From an uncultured Acidaminococcus sp. (GTDB taxonomy: Bacteria; Bacillota; Negativicutes; Acidaminococcales; Acidaminococcaceae), in contig OMYF01000005.1 in NCBI GenBank assembly GCA_900315205.1, positions 1 to 64,000 on the forward strand: a stretch of 64,000 nucleotides of DNA. The letters are read 5' to 3'. Below are positions 16,218 to 25,693 of this stretch, piece after piece. The notes beneath the pieces were generated by a model that ran no database searches, was not told the DNA's origin, and saw only the letters and a program-made list of their open reading frames with translations. The translations under genes were made by a program, and so were the position numbers. How positions within the stretch are numbered: the first letter of the stretch is position 1; the number at the start of each line of letters is the position of its first letter.

Positions 16218-17078
16218 ATGAAAGTTATCGCATTTACAGGACCCAGCGGGACCGGCAAAAGTTTCCGGGCCATCGGTGTTGCCCATGAGCATCACTGCGA
16301 CGGCATCATCGATGACGGCCTGCTGATCGAAGGCACGAAGATCCTCGCCGGGACCTCTGCCAAAACAGAACAGAACAAGGTCCAGGCGGTCAAGCGGGCT
16401 ATCTTCATGGACAGGGAGCACTGCGAGACTGTGAAAAAAGCGCTCGCAGGCAGCGATATCCAGAACCTGCTGGTCATCGGCACGTCGGATAAGATGGCCG
16501 TGACGATCTGCAAACATCTGGGGCTCCCGGCGCCGGCAGAGTATGTCCATATCCAGGATATCGCAACAGTGCGGGAGATGAAAAAGGCGCGGGATCTGCG
16601 CATCAAGGAGGGCAAACATATCGTGCCCGTCCCCACGATCGAGCTCAAGCCCCATCTTTCCGGAGTCCTTGTGGATCTGCCCCACCGTCTTTTCGGGCGG
16701 AATAAAAAGCATAAGAACATCCAGGAAAAATCGATCGTCCGGCCGGCTTTCAGCTATTACGGCAAGATCACCGTGACGGATTATGTAGTGAGCGATATTG
16801 TCCGCATCGTCGTCGAAAAGAACAAGAATGTAGACCGCATCACGTCCATCAAGGTGCGCCGTCCGGCGGATACGAGCAAGGGGATGACCATCTATCTGGA
16901 TCTGGTCCTGTTTTTTGGGGCAGAGATCTTCGATACGGTAAAACAGCTCCAGACCAAGATCAAGCTCAAAGTCGAAGGCATGACTTCCATGCCTGTAAAG
17001 GATATCAATGTTTCGGTCCGCAGCCTGACCGTACGGCAGGAACGGACCGCCCAGAAGACAAGCGAGGAAAATGCGTGA
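16218..17078 (+). CDS. P-loop NTPase fused to an Asp23/Gls24-like domain
   Basis: The 286-residue chain has two parts. The N-terminal half begins with a Walker A GPSGTGKS (8-15) and looks like a small kinase or NTPase domain. The C-terminal half, from FSYYGKITVTDYVV (about 175) to about 272, matches the Asp23/Gls24 (DUF322) fold, normally a separate envelope-stress protein of about 120-150 residues. A fusion of these two is unusual. The gene overlaps RNase HIII by 4 bases and follows the PHP gene by 9 bases, so all three are probably cotranscribed. The function is unknown. Confidence 0.78.
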   Translation: MKVIAFTGPSGTGKSFRAIGVAHEHHCDGIIDDGLLIEGTKILAGTSAKTEQNKVQAVKRAIFMDREHCETVKKALAGSDIQNLLVIGTSDKMAVTICKHLGLPAPAEYVHIQDIATVREMKKARDLRIKEGKHIVPVPTIELKPHLSGVLVDLPHRLFGRNKKHKNIQEKSIVRPAFSYYGKITVTDYVVSDIVRIVVEKNKNVDRITSIKVRRPADTSKGMTIYLDLVLFFGAEIFDTVKQLQTKIKLKVEGMTSMPVKDINVSVRSLTVRQERTAQKTSEENA

Positions 17079-18034
17079 AGCACTCTCAGGATGCCCGGAA
17101 AGATTTTGCTAAATGGGCAGCGGAAAATAAAGCAAAGCTGCAGTCCCTCAGCGGGGAACCGGTAGCTGAAAAGCCCGTCAACTACGGTGTGCAGCTGAAA
17201 GGCCGCAAAAACGGGCAGGAAGCGATCGTTACGCTGTACTGCGGCAAAAAAGGATTCACCATGACCTTCGGCGGGAAGGCGACCCCGTTCCGAAAAGAAG
17301 TGGAACGCGCCTTTGAGGAACTGCCTTTTTCCGATGAGGGAACCGGGGAAAGCGCGTCGGAGCGCTCTCTTCTTGAGGATGTCCCCGGTTTCGACGGAGT
17401 CTGGGCCGGCAGTGACGAATCGGGCAAAGGGGATTTCTTCGGTCCCCTCGCTGTTGCCGCGGTGGCTGTGGACCGCAGAACAGCCGCTGCCTTCCGGCGC
17501 CTTGGCGTAAAAGACAGCAAGAGCCTGACGGATGCACAGATCCATACGCTCGCTGAAAAGATCCGGGAGGGGGCTCTCGCCTGTACGGTGCTTGCCCTTC
17601 CGCCGGAACTCTATAACCGGCGCTATGCCTGGTTCAAAGAGCGGGGAGGGAACCTCAATACACTCCTTGCCAATGGCCATGTCAATGCTCTTTCCGGTGT
17701 GCTCAGGAAATGTCCGGCGTGCCATTTTGCCCTGGTGGACCGTTTCTCTCTCCATAACCGCATCAGCGAACGGCTGGAGCAGCAGTTCCCGGGCCTTACA
17801 GTACGGCAGGTGCCGCGCGCGGAAGCGGATATGGCCGTTGCGGCAGCTTCCATCCTGGCGCGGGATGAGTTTGTCCGGATCATGGTAGGACTGGAAAAAG
17901 AAGCGGGTATGCCGCTGCCCAAGGGGGGCGGCACGCAGGCGACACAGACTGCGAAACGGCTTGCATCCGCCCTGGGGAGTGAACAGCTGGCGCATTTTGT
18001 CAAGCTGCACTTTGCCAACGCCCAAAAGCTGTAA
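17075..18034 (+). CDS. rnhC: ribonuclease HIII
   Basis: It degrades RNA in RNA-DNA hybrids. The DESGKGD motif (114-120) and the N-terminal TBP-like substrate-binding extension (about 35-85) distinguish RNase HIII from HII; length 319 is normal. Translation starts at a GTG within GTGA, overlapping the previous gene's stop by 4 bases, with GAGGAAAA upstream. The only nearby ATG (17071) is out of frame. It is the last gene of this unit; an 8-bp stem at 18058-18099 without a T run may be a weak terminator. Confidence 0.92.
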   Translation: MKHSQDARKDFAKWAAENKAKLQSLSGEPVAEKPVNYGVQLKGRKNGQEAIVTLYCGKKGFTMTFGGKATPFRKEVERAFEELPFSDEGTGESASERSLLEDVPGFDGVWAGSDESGKGDFFGPLAVAAVAVDRRTAAAFRRLGVKDSKSLTDAQIHTLAEKIREGALACTVLALPPELYNRRYAWFKERGGNLNTLLANGHVNALSGVLRKCPACHFALVDRFSLHNRISERLEQQFPGLTVRQVPRAEADMAVAAASILARDEFVRIMVGLEKEAGMPLPKGGGTQATQTAKRLASALGSEQLAHFVKLHFANAQKL

Positions 18035-18162
18035 AAAACAAATTCTTGTATTTTCTTGCGGCAGCAGGCACTTTTATGACAGGAAGACCCGGCTGCCGCC
18101 GCGATTTTCAGGTATTGCCCAGTTTTTTTAAACAATTTAGCATTACGATGACAACTCTATGG

Positions 18163-18168
18163 TATAAT
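18163..18168 (+). promoter_or_regulatory. extended -10 promoter before the YbhN-like gene
   Basis: TGGTATAAT ends at 18168, about 50 bases before the ATG at 18220. There is no clear -35, as is usual for extended -10 promoters. Confidence 0.55.
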
Positions 18169-18219
18169 GAATAAGTTGCGGATTCAGAAAACTACTTTTT
18201 ATTGGCAGGTCTTTCAATA

Positions 18220-19224
18220 ATGAAAAAACAGATCTTCAGGATGCTGCTTGTGCTCTTTTTTGTTGTCATCTGCGTCTCCGCAGGTGTCATCTACTTTACC
18301 TTTGACAGAAGGGCACTGCATTATCTTACGACTTTTAAGCCTATATACTGTTTCCTTGCGCTGGGAATCCTTTCAATCGGCCTTTTTTTCGATGCGTCCA
18401 GACTGATCACGCTTACCCATCTGTCCGGTGAAAAGATGGACTACAAACATGTCTTCAATGTCGTGTTCAGCAACTATTTCCTTGCCCTCCTGACGCCCGG
18501 CCAGGGCGGCGGCGGGATTGCCCAGCTGATGTTCATGAAAAAAGCCGGTGTGCCCGTTGCCAAATCGACGCTCATCATCATCGTGAGGACGGTCATGTCC
18601 ATCCTTTTCCTGTTCCTGACGGTCCCCATCATCTTTTATTTCGATCCGGAACTGGTCAGCTGGATGCCGCCCAGTCTCATTGCCCTGATCTGTCTCTTTG
18701 TCATTTTTGCACCGGCCCTGCTGATTTTCTATATCGTCACAGGCCGCTTCGAAAAATGGCTTGTCCGGTTCTGCCGCCGCTTTTCCCCGAAGATGCAGGA
18801 ATCGATCTTCCTCTGGTACCGGGACTTCGAACAGGCTCTTTTTATGCTGGGCCGGAATCCCCGGCAGGTCCTCCGGGCCTTCATCGAATCGGGCGTGAGC
18901 CTGCTGTGCATCTATGGCGTCGTGCCCGTTTTCATCTATGCATTCGGCATCCAGGACGTGCCGCTCCACATCATCATGGGGCGAATGTGCCTTATCAATC
19001 TGGTCCTGTACTTTACGCCGACACCGGGAGGCACCGGTGTCGCTGAAGGAGGATTCCTCGTCATGTTCAAACCGCTCCTGCCCATGGGCGTGAGCGGCGT
19101 CATCGCTGTCATGTGGCGTTTCTTCTGCGAGTACATTCCCTTCACGATCGGCGCTGTTGTGACGATCCGTTATTTTGGCCTGGATATCCTGACGCAGATC
19201 CGAAGGAGGAATATCGACGCATGA
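18220..19224 (+). CDS. YbhN/LPG-synthase-type membrane protein (UPF0104)
   Basis: This integral membrane protein of 334 residues has about eight hydrophobic helices. It belongs to the lysylphosphatidylglycerol synthase transmembrane-domain family (flippase-like), with TPGQGGGGIAQ in the first third and the FTPTPGGTGVAEGG motif near residue 270. It lacks the soluble lysyltransferase domain of MprF, so lysinylation is not expected; such stand-alone proteins are thought to move lipids or glycolipids. The start at ATG 18220 follows AGG; a TTG at 18202 is an alternative. It overlaps the epimerase gene by 4 bases, hinting at a role in a surface glycan or glycolipid pathway. Confidence 0.8.
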   Translation: MKKQIFRMLLVLFFVVICVSAGVIYFTFDRRALHYLTTFKPIYCFLALGILSIGLFFDASRLITLTHLSGEKMDYKHVFNVVFSNYFLALLTPGQGGGGIAQLMFMKKAGVPVAKSTLIIIVRTVMSILFLFLTVPIIFYFDPELVSWMPPSLIALICLFVIFAPALLIFYIVTGRFEKWLVRFCRRFSPKMQESIFLWYRDFEQALFMLGRNPRQVLRAFIESGVSLLCIYGVVPVFIYAFGIQDVPLHIIMGRMCLINLVLYFTPTPGGTGVAEGGFLVMFKPLLPMGVSGVIAVMWRFFCEYIPFTIGAVVTIRYFGLDILTQIRRRNIDA

Positions 19225-20144
19225 AGAAGATCCTTGTGACGGGAGGAGCGGGCTTCATCGGCTCCCATGTGCTTGAGAAACTGCTGCAGCACGGCTGTGA
19301 GGATGTAACGGTCCTTGACAGCTTTGTCAGCGGCTGCCGGAACCATATCCCGGCAGGTGTAAAGATCACTGAGATGGATGTGCGCAGTCCGCGTCTTATC
19401 CCTTTCATGACAAAAGGAAGGTTTGACTGTGTCATCCACCTGGCGGCACAGACTCTTGTCCCTTATTCGATGGCACATCCCGCCCTGGACGCGGAAATCA
19501 ATATCATGGGGCTCCTGAATCTGCTCGAAGGCTGCCGTCAGGCAGGGACGGGTCAGATCATCTTTTCTTCCAGTGCGGCTGTATACGGGGATAATCCGCA
19601 TCTTCCCATCCGGGAGGATGAACCGCTGCACCCGCTTTCATTCTACGGTCTTTCCAAGGCCGCCTCGGAAGAATATATCCGGATTTTCTGCCGGCAGCAG
19701 CATATGGACGGTACCATCCTCCGCTTTGCCAATGTCTATGGAGAGCGGCAGGGCGAACATGGCGCCGGCGGCGTCATCAGTATCTTCGCCCGGCGCATCG
19801 CCGCCCATGAACCGCTTGTGATCTATGGCGACGGCAGCCAGACCCGTGACTTCATCTATGCCGGAGATATCGCGGAAGTCATCGTCCGGGCTCTTGGCTG
19901 CAGCGGTGTGCATACCCTGAATGTGGCTACGAACACTCCGCTGTCCCTGAACGAACTGGTTTCCATACTGACGGATATTGCGGGCCGGCCGCTTCCTGTC
20001 CGGCATGAACCGGAGCGGGAAGGGGATATCCGGGAGTCGGTCCTTTCTAATGAAATGCTGAGGACCACCCTCGGTTTCCGCAGCTTCACGCCCTTCCGCA
20101 CAGGGCTCGAGAGGACTCTTGCCGACTGCGGGACCCGTGTCTGA
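19221..20144 (+). CDS. NAD-dependent sugar-nucleotide epimerase (UDP-glucose 4-epimerase-like)
   Basis: This extended short-chain dehydrogenase/reductase has 307 residues. The NAD-binding GGAGFIGSH is at 8-16, catalytic Ser in SSSAAVYG (about 118) and YGLSK (Tyr 142, Lys 146), with a C-terminal sugar-nucleotide domain. GalE and related 4-epimerases are the closest type; the exact sugar cannot be read from sequence. It starts within the stop of the membrane-protein gene (ATGA), supporting a shared glycolipid or envelope task. It is shorter at the C-terminus than classical GalE (about 330-340). Confidence 0.82.
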   Translation: MKKILVTGGAGFIGSHVLEKLLQHGCEDVTVLDSFVSGCRNHIPAGVKITEMDVRSPRLIPFMTKGRFDCVIHLAAQTLVPYSMAHPALDAEINIMGLLNLLEGCRQAGTGQIIFSSSAAVYGDNPHLPIREDEPLHPLSFYGLSKAASEEYIRIFCRQQHMDGTILRFANVYGERQGEHGAGGVISIFARRIAAHEPLVIYGDGSQTRDFIYAGDIAEVIVRALGCSGVHTLNVATNTPLSLNELVSILTDIAGRPLPVRHEPEREGDIRESVLSNEMLRTTLGFRSFTPFRTGLERTLADCGTRV

Positions 20145-20177
20145 CCCCTGGGGAGCGGGTGTCTCCCTCTCAATACA

Positions 20178-21194
20178 ATGAAGAAAATCTTACATTTATG
20201 TCTGCTCCTGTGTGTCCTGCTCTTTTCTGCTGCCTGCACCCGGGAGCCTGAAACGCCGGAGCCCGTACCGAAAAAGCCGCCGGCTCCCGCCGTGCGCATC
20301 GCTGCCGGACAGGAACCCGGCACGTATTCACGGATCGCGGCGGAACTTGAAAAATCCCTGCTCCAGTCCATCCCCGATGCAGAAGGGGATACCGTCCATA
20401 CGAACGGCTCCATTGCCAATATAGAACTGCTCCGGCAGAAAAAAGTGGAATTTGCCCTGGCCCAGGAAGATGTGGCCGAGCTTGCCTTTACCGGGAAGGG
20501 TCCATTTATGGCCCGCCCATTCCAGGCAGTCCGCTTCGTCGCTTCCCTGCACATGGAAGCGGTCCATCTCATCGTGCCGACGGGTTCCCCGATCCATTCC
20601 ATAAAGGATCTGCGGCACAGACGGATCGCGCTCAATGCTCCGGGTTCGGGTTCGGAAGTGACATTCCGCCATCTGCTCCGGGCTTTCCATGTAAAAGAAA
20701 ATGAACTGCAGATCCGGTTCCTGCCGGCTGACAAGATCCTGAAAGGAATCGCGGACGGCAGCCTCGATGCTGCTTTTCTCGTCATGGGCGCTCCCTGTCA
20801 GGAACTGAAACCGTTCCTGGCTGGCCGCAAAGTGCATCTGCTTTCGCTGGAAGGACCGGAACTGGAAGCACTTTTCGAGCGTTATGCCTATTACCATCCG
20901 GTCCGTCTGGAACCCGGCTTTTACGAAGGCCAGAGCGAACCGGTCACGACCGTGGGTGTCCGCTGCCTGCTCCTGGCGTCGGAAGATCTGCCCGGCAATG
21001 TAGCGGATACGGCGGCCCGGATCCTGCACGGTCAGCTTGGCGCCCTGCAAAGAGCTGATGAGTCCCTCCGGCCGCTGAAGCAGCAGGAGCTTTTTCCCGT
21101 CATCGGGGTACCGCTTCTGGAATCTTCGGTAAAGTACCGGCCCAAGACAGAAACGGAAGCGCCTGATGCAGAGAGTGTGCCCGCTCAGCCCTGA
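20178..21194 (+). CDS. TAXI-family solute-binding lipoprotein
   Basis: The 338-residue protein has a lipoprotein signal with lipobox SAAC (Cys 20), then a Pro-rich linker and the TAXI-type ligand-binding core (VRIAAGQEPGTYSRIAAEL..., later SIKDLRHRRIALNAPGSGSEVT). TAXI proteins normally deliver substrates to TRAP transporters. No TRAP permease is adjacent, so this is an orphan binding protein in this window. The C-terminal tail (from about 320) is acidic and Pro-rich. Its substrate is unknown. Confidence 0.82.
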   Translation: MKKILHLCLLLCVLLFSAACTREPETPEPVPKKPPAPAVRIAAGQEPGTYSRIAAELEKSLLQSIPDAEGDTVHTNGSIANIELLRQKKVEFALAQEDVAELAFTGKGPFMARPFQAVRFVASLHMEAVHLIVPTGSPIHSIKDLRHRRIALNAPGSGSEVTFRHLLRAFHVKENELQIRFLPADKILKGIADGSLDAAFLVMGAPCQELKPFLAGRKVHLLSLEGPELEALFERYAYYHPVRLEPGFYEGQSEPVTTVGVRCLLLASEDLPGNVADTAARILHGQLGALQRADESLRPLKQQELFPVIGVPLLESSVKYRPKTETEAPDAESVPAQP

Positions 21195-21237
21195 GCTTGT
21201 CCAAAAGGACGCTTTCGGGCACGGATGCGGCTTCCGG

Positions 21238-21266
21238 TTGCAAAATCGGCAGAGAGACTGTATAAT
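21238..21266 (+). promoter_or_regulatory. promoter of the RNase J gene, with leader
   Basis: TTGCAA (21238-21243), a 17-base spacer and a consensus TATAAT (21261-21266). The roughly 160-base AT-rich leader to 21433 has T-rich runs and weak dyads but no RNA family I recognise. Confidence 0.75.
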
Positions 21267-21433
21267 GTTTGCCAAACATATTTTCGTACGAACTGGGATC
21301 AATGCGCCTGATTGTTCGAAAAATAAACGGACAGGGAACATTTTTTATTCTCTTGTTTTTTTCTGATCAGCAGTTGGGCTGTTCAGTGCATTTTTATAGT
21401 ATTTTTATGTGAACACTAAAAGGAGGTGCCTTT

Positions 21434-23107
21434 TTGAATAAAGGACAACGAACACAAAAGAAACTGAATATCATCCCTCTGGGCGGACTGGGGGAAATCG
21501 GCAAGAATATGACCGCCTTCAAATACGGGGACGAAATCATCCTCGTCGATGCCGGTCTTGCTTTTCCAGATGATGATATGCTGGGGATCGACCTGGTGAT
21601 TCCGAATTTTTCCTATCTCCAGGAAAATAAAGATATGGTCAAAGGGATCTTCCTTACGCACGGACACGAAGACCACATCGGTGCGCTGCCTTATGTAATG
21701 AAGGAAATCGACTGCCCCGTATACGGCACACCGCTGACACTGGGCATCCTGTCGGGCCGGCTGAAGGAAAACGGCGTGTCCGACGCCAAATGCCGTGCCG
21801 TCAAATCGGGCAGCACGGTCCGGGCCGGTGCTTTCCGGGTGGAATTCATCCACGTGAACCACAGTATCCCGGACGCGGTCGCCCTGGCCATCCATACACC
21901 GGTCGGCGTCATCGTCCATACAGGCGACTATAAGTTCGATCAGACGCCTGTGGACGGACAGCCGACTGATTTTGCGCGTCTTGCCGAAGTCGGCGAAAAA
22001 GGCGTGCTGCTCCTGATGGCAGATTCCACCAACATCGAGCGTACGGGATTCACTCCCAGCGAACGCAATGTGGGCCGGGTCCTGGATGAACAGTTCCGTC
22101 TGGCCAAGAACCGGATCATCGTGGCAACGTTCTCTTCCAATGTCCACCGCATCCAGCAGGTCATCGACGCCGCGGCCATGACGCACCGCAAGGTCGCTGT
22201 GATCGGCCGCAGCATGGTCAATGTCGTCAATATCTCGATCGAGATGGGATATCTGAAGGTCCCCAAGGGCGTCCTGATCGATATCGATGAAGCCCGCAAC
22301 TTCGCACCCCGTCAGATTGCGATCATCACGACGGGCAGCCAGGGCGAACCGATGAGTGCCCTGACGCGTATGGCCAACAGTGACCATAAGAAAGTCTCCA
22401 TCATGCCCGGGGATACGGTCATCATTTCGGCAACCCCGATCCCGGGTAACGAAAAGGGTGTCGCGAGGACCATCGACAATCTGTACAAACAGGGCGCGGA
22501 AGTCGTCTACGGCAAGGAACGGGGCATCCATGTCTCGGGCCATGCCAGCCAGGAAGAGATCAAGATGATGCACCGCCTGATCCGGCCGAAATTCTTCATG
22601 CCGGTCCACGGCGAGTACCGCCATCTGGTCCTCCACAAGAAACTGGCAGAGAAACTTGGCATGCCGAAGGACAACATCGTCATTGCCGAAAATGGTTCCG
22701 TCGTCGAACTGACCCAGAACAGCATCGGCATTACGGGCAAGGTGACTGCCGGCAAGGTCCTCATCGACGGCCTGGGTGTCGGCGATGTGGGGAATGTGGT
22801 GCTGCGCGACCGCCGTCAGCTTTCACAGGACGGCATCCTGATCGTCGTCGTGACGATCGACCACAGCAATTATTCGATTGCAGCCGGACCGGATATCGTA
22901 TCCCGAGGCTTTGTCTATGTACGCGAATCGGAGGAACTGATGGAAGGGGCCCGCGACCGCGTCCTGAGCGCTCTCGACAAGTGCCGGGAAGACAATATCA
23001 CGGAATGGTCCGCCCTGAAATCCGCTGTCCGCGATTCTCTCGGCAAGTACCTCTTTGACAGGACCAGACGGCGTCCGATGATCCTGCCGCTCATCATGGA
23101 AATTTAA
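21434..23107 (+). CDS. rnj: ribonuclease J
   Basis: This metallo-beta-lactamase/beta-CASP enzyme does 5'-3' exonuclease and endonuclease work in mRNA decay and rRNA maturation. In 557 residues it has HGHEDH (76-81), the zinc site, with further ligands in GDYKFD and HASQEE, and a C-terminal domain of the RNase J type. The start is a TTG at 21434 preceded by AAAAGGAGGTG, a very strong ribosome site; there is no competing ATG. Only one RNase J gene is visible, so J1 versus J2 cannot be assigned. Confidence 0.94.
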   Translation: MNKGQRTQKKLNIIPLGGLGEIGKNMTAFKYGDEIILVDAGLAFPDDDMLGIDLVIPNFSYLQENKDMVKGIFLTHGHEDHIGALPYVMKEIDCPVYGTPLTLGILSGRLKENGVSDAKCRAVKSGSTVRAGAFRVEFIHVNHSIPDAVALAIHTPVGVIVHTGDYKFDQTPVDGQPTDFARLAEVGEKGVLLLMADSTNIERTGFTPSERNVGRVLDEQFRLAKNRIIVATFSSNVHRIQQVIDAAAMTHRKVAVIGRSMVNVVNISIEMGYLKVPKGVLIDIDEARNFAPRQIAIITTGSQGEPMSALTRMANSDHKKVSIMPGDTVIISATPIPGNEKGVARTIDNLYKQGAEVVYGKERGIHVSGHASQEEIKMMHRLIRPKFFMPVHGEYRHLVLHKKLAEKLGMPKDNIVIAENGSVVELTQNSIGITGKVTAGKVLIDGLGVGDVGNVVLRDRRQLSQDGILIVVVTIDHSNYSIAAGPDIVSRGFVYVRESEELMEGARDRVLSALDKCREDNITEWSALKSAVRDSLGKYLFDRTRRRPMILPLIMEI

Positions 23108-23314
23108 GGTCCCGCTGCGCCTGCAGCAGAAAGTGCCGTGGCACGGGGATATACAGGCTGCACAAGGCCTGTTTTCCCGCGGCCGTGCCGCACCTCACTG
23201 CGGGCCTAACGGGGATTTTTGAAAGGCTGCTCCTTCCTCCCTGCGTTTTTCCGCTTTGCCGGGTAAATGCGGGGAAGGGAGAAGGCAGTCCGTATCGATT
23301 CAGGAAGGGAAACA

Positions 23315-25693
23315 GTGAAGAAAAAACGTACCAGGAAAAATCAGACCAATAAATCAGCGAAGAACAGCCTGAACCTGAACATGGAAGCCATCGGCATCCT
23401 GCTGACGGCATTTGCCATCTTCATGGCCGTCTGTCTTTTTGGGTTCGAGGTGGGTTCTCTGGGGCATTTCGTGCGCCGCGTCCTGACGTATCTGCTGGGC
23501 CGGGGGGCGCTGCTGCTGCCGCTTTATGTGGCCTGTCTCGGACTTGGCTATATCGTCAACCATGAACATCTCCATTTTTCCCGGCAATTTTTTACACTTT
23601 TGCTGTTTTTGATTTCCCTGCTCTCCCTGTGGCACATCTATCTGATCCCTGAGGGAGCAGAGATCCTGCCCGATTCTCTTACTGCCGGTGGCGGTCTCCT
23701 CGGAGGCGCCATCGTATTTGTTTTTACAAAAATCATCGGGCGCATCGGTGCCGTCATCCTGCTTACCGCGCTGACCCTGGTGTCCCTCGTCCTGACGAAC
23801 CGCTTTTCCCTTTCCCGTCCCCTGCGCCGGGCCGGAGAAGAGATGAAGGAGGGCGCTTCCACGGCTGCCCAGAAACTGGAGTCACTTCACGACTCCTTTA
23901 AGGAACCGCGCCGCGGCATCTATGATCAGGATGAAGACGATGGCCGCATGGCCGAACGTCCGGCTCCGGCCCCTGAAAAGAAAAAGAAATCCATTGCGGA
24001 AAAGATCCGCGACACTGTAAAGAGCAACAAGCCCCTCCTGCAGTTCGATCCTGAAAAGATCGAGGGAGAAGGGGATGGCAAGGGAAAGCCGTTCCCGATC
24101 GATGTCCCGTCCCCCGTCCCAGTTTCCGGCACTCCGGCCGCTCAGGATCCTGCTGCGGCTGCGGGAACAGATCCCGGAAAGGGTGCGGAACAGCCTGCCG
24201 GTGCGGCTCCGGATGGAGAAGCACTGACGCAGGAACAGTACCAGTTCCCGCCATATTCGCTCCTTGAGGAACCCCGTCCTGTGGACCGCAGGAATTTCCG
24301 GGAGGAAATCCAGACACAGGGCCACATCATCGAACAGACCCTGACGGATTTCGGAGTAAAGGCCAGTCTCGTGAATGTGACGAAGGGTCCTTCCGTTACA
24401 CGCTATGAACTGGAACCGGCACCGGGCGTCAAAGTCAACAAGATCCAGAACCTCGCTGAAGACATCGCCCTGAAGCTTGCCGTCACGAGCGTCCGCATCG
24501 AGCCGATCCCGGGCAAAGCGGCCATCGGTATCGAAGTGCCTTCCAGACTGACCGAACCGGTTACCTTCCGGTCCATCGTCGACTGTGAGGAAATGCGCCG
24601 GGCCAGGGGCAAACTCTGCGTCGGCCTCGGCAAGGATATTTCCGGCCGCGTGATCGTGGCAGACCTCAGCAAGATGCCGCATCTGCTCATAGCAGGTTCC
24701 ACCGGTTCCGGCAAGAGTGTCTGCATCAATACGATCATCGCGGGCCTGCTTTTCCGGGCACGCCCGGATGAAGTCAAACTGATCCTCGTCGACCCCAAGG
24801 TCGTCGAGCTGACCAATTACAATGGCATCCCGCACCTGCTGACACCGGTCGTGACGGGTCCCAAACAGGCAGCATCAGCCCTGCACTGGGCCGTCGTCGA
24901 AATGGAACGGCGCTATACGCTCTTTGCCAAGACGGGTGTGCGGAAGATCGATGACTATAACCATGTGACAGAAAACGGGGAGAAACTTCCTTATATCGTC
25001 ATCATCATCGATGAACTCTCTGACCTGATGATGGTTGCGGCGGTCGATGTGGAAGATGCCATCCTCCGCCTGGCCCAGAAAGCCCGTGCTGCCGGGATCC
25101 ATCTGATCCTTGCGACGCAGCGGCCTTCCGTGGATGTCCTTACGGGAACCATCAAAGCCAATATCCCGTCCCGTATCGCTTTTGCCGTATCCTCCAATAC
25201 GGACAGCCGGACCATCCTCGATATGAGCGGGGCCGAAAATCTGCTGGGCAAAGGGGACATGCTGTATTTCCCGACCGGCGCCAACAAGCCGCTGCGGGTG
25301 CAGGGTGCCTTCATCACGGATGATGAGATTTCCCGGATCGTCAATTTCATCAAAGCTGAGTCCATTCCGACGGATTATACGGAAGAAGTCACCACGCAGC
25401 AGCTCTCGGAAGACAAAAAATCCGGTCCCACGGAAGAAAACGACGTGGATGATCCTCTCTTCCTCGATGCGCTCCAGCTCGTCCTGGACACCCATCAGGC
25501 ATCTTCCTCCATGCTCCAGCGCAAATTCCGTATCGGCTATACCCGGGCTGCCCGCCTCGTCGATACGATGGAGGAAAAAGGCATCGTCGGGCCGGCTGAC
25601 GGAAGCAAGCCGCGTACTCTGAAGATGAGCGAAAGCGCCATCCTGGATACATTTTTCAATAAGAATAAAAAGAAAGAGGCTGACTTTTCATGA
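23315..25693 (+). CDS. ftsK: DNA translocase FtsK/SpoIIIE
   Basis: It pumps chromosomal DNA through the division septum. The 792-residue chain has about four N-terminal membrane helices (roughly residues 25-170), a Pro/Ala-rich charged linker (about 200-320), and the motor domain with Walker A GSTGSGKS (461-468), Walker B VIIIDELSDL, and a C-terminal gamma winged-helix that reads chromosome orientation sequences. The start is a GTG at 23315 with AGGAAGGGA five bases upstream; the frame extends further but without a ribosome site. It is followed by a RodZ-like gene with an ATGA overlap. Confidence 0.94.
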   Translation: MKKKRTRKNQTNKSAKNSLNLNMEAIGILLTAFAIFMAVCLFGFEVGSLGHFVRRVLTYLLGRGALLLPLYVACLGLGYIVNHEHLHFSRQFFTLLLFLISLLSLWHIYLIPEGAEILPDSLTAGGGLLGGAIVFVFTKIIGRIGAVILLTALTLVSLVLTNRFSLSRPLRRAGEEMKEGASTAAQKLESLHDSFKEPRRGIYDQDEDDGRMAERPAPAPEKKKKSIAEKIRDTVKSNKPLLQFDPEKIEGEGDGKGKPFPIDVPSPVPVSGTPAAQDPAAAAGTDPGKGAEQPAGAAPDGEALTQEQYQFPPYSLLEEPRPVDRRNFREEIQTQGHIIEQTLTDFGVKASLVNVTKGPSVTRYELEPAPGVKVNKIQNLAEDIALKLAVTSVRIEPIPGKAAIGIEVPSRLTEPVTFRSIVDCEEMRRARGKLCVGLGKDISGRVIVADLSKMPHLLIAGSTGSGKSVCINTIIAGLLFRARPDEVKLILVDPKVVELTNYNGIPHLLTPVVTGPKQAASALHWAVVEMERRYTLFAKTGVRKIDDYNHVTENGEKLPYIVIIIDELSDLMMVAAVDVEDAILRLAQKARAAGIHLILATQRPSVDVLTGTIKANIPSRIAFAVSSNTDSRTILDMSGAENLLGKGDMLYFPTGANKPLRVQGAFITDDEISRIVNFIKAESIPTDYTEEVTTQQLSEDKKSGPTEENDVDDPLFLDALQLVLDTHQASSSMLQRKFRIGYTRAARLVDTMEEKGIVGPADGSKPRTLKMSESAILDTFFNKNKKKEADFS

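Noticed and set aside
18058-18099. 8-bp hairpin as a terminator after RNase HIII
   Set aside because: The loop is 26 bases and no T run follows directly; kept only as a remark.
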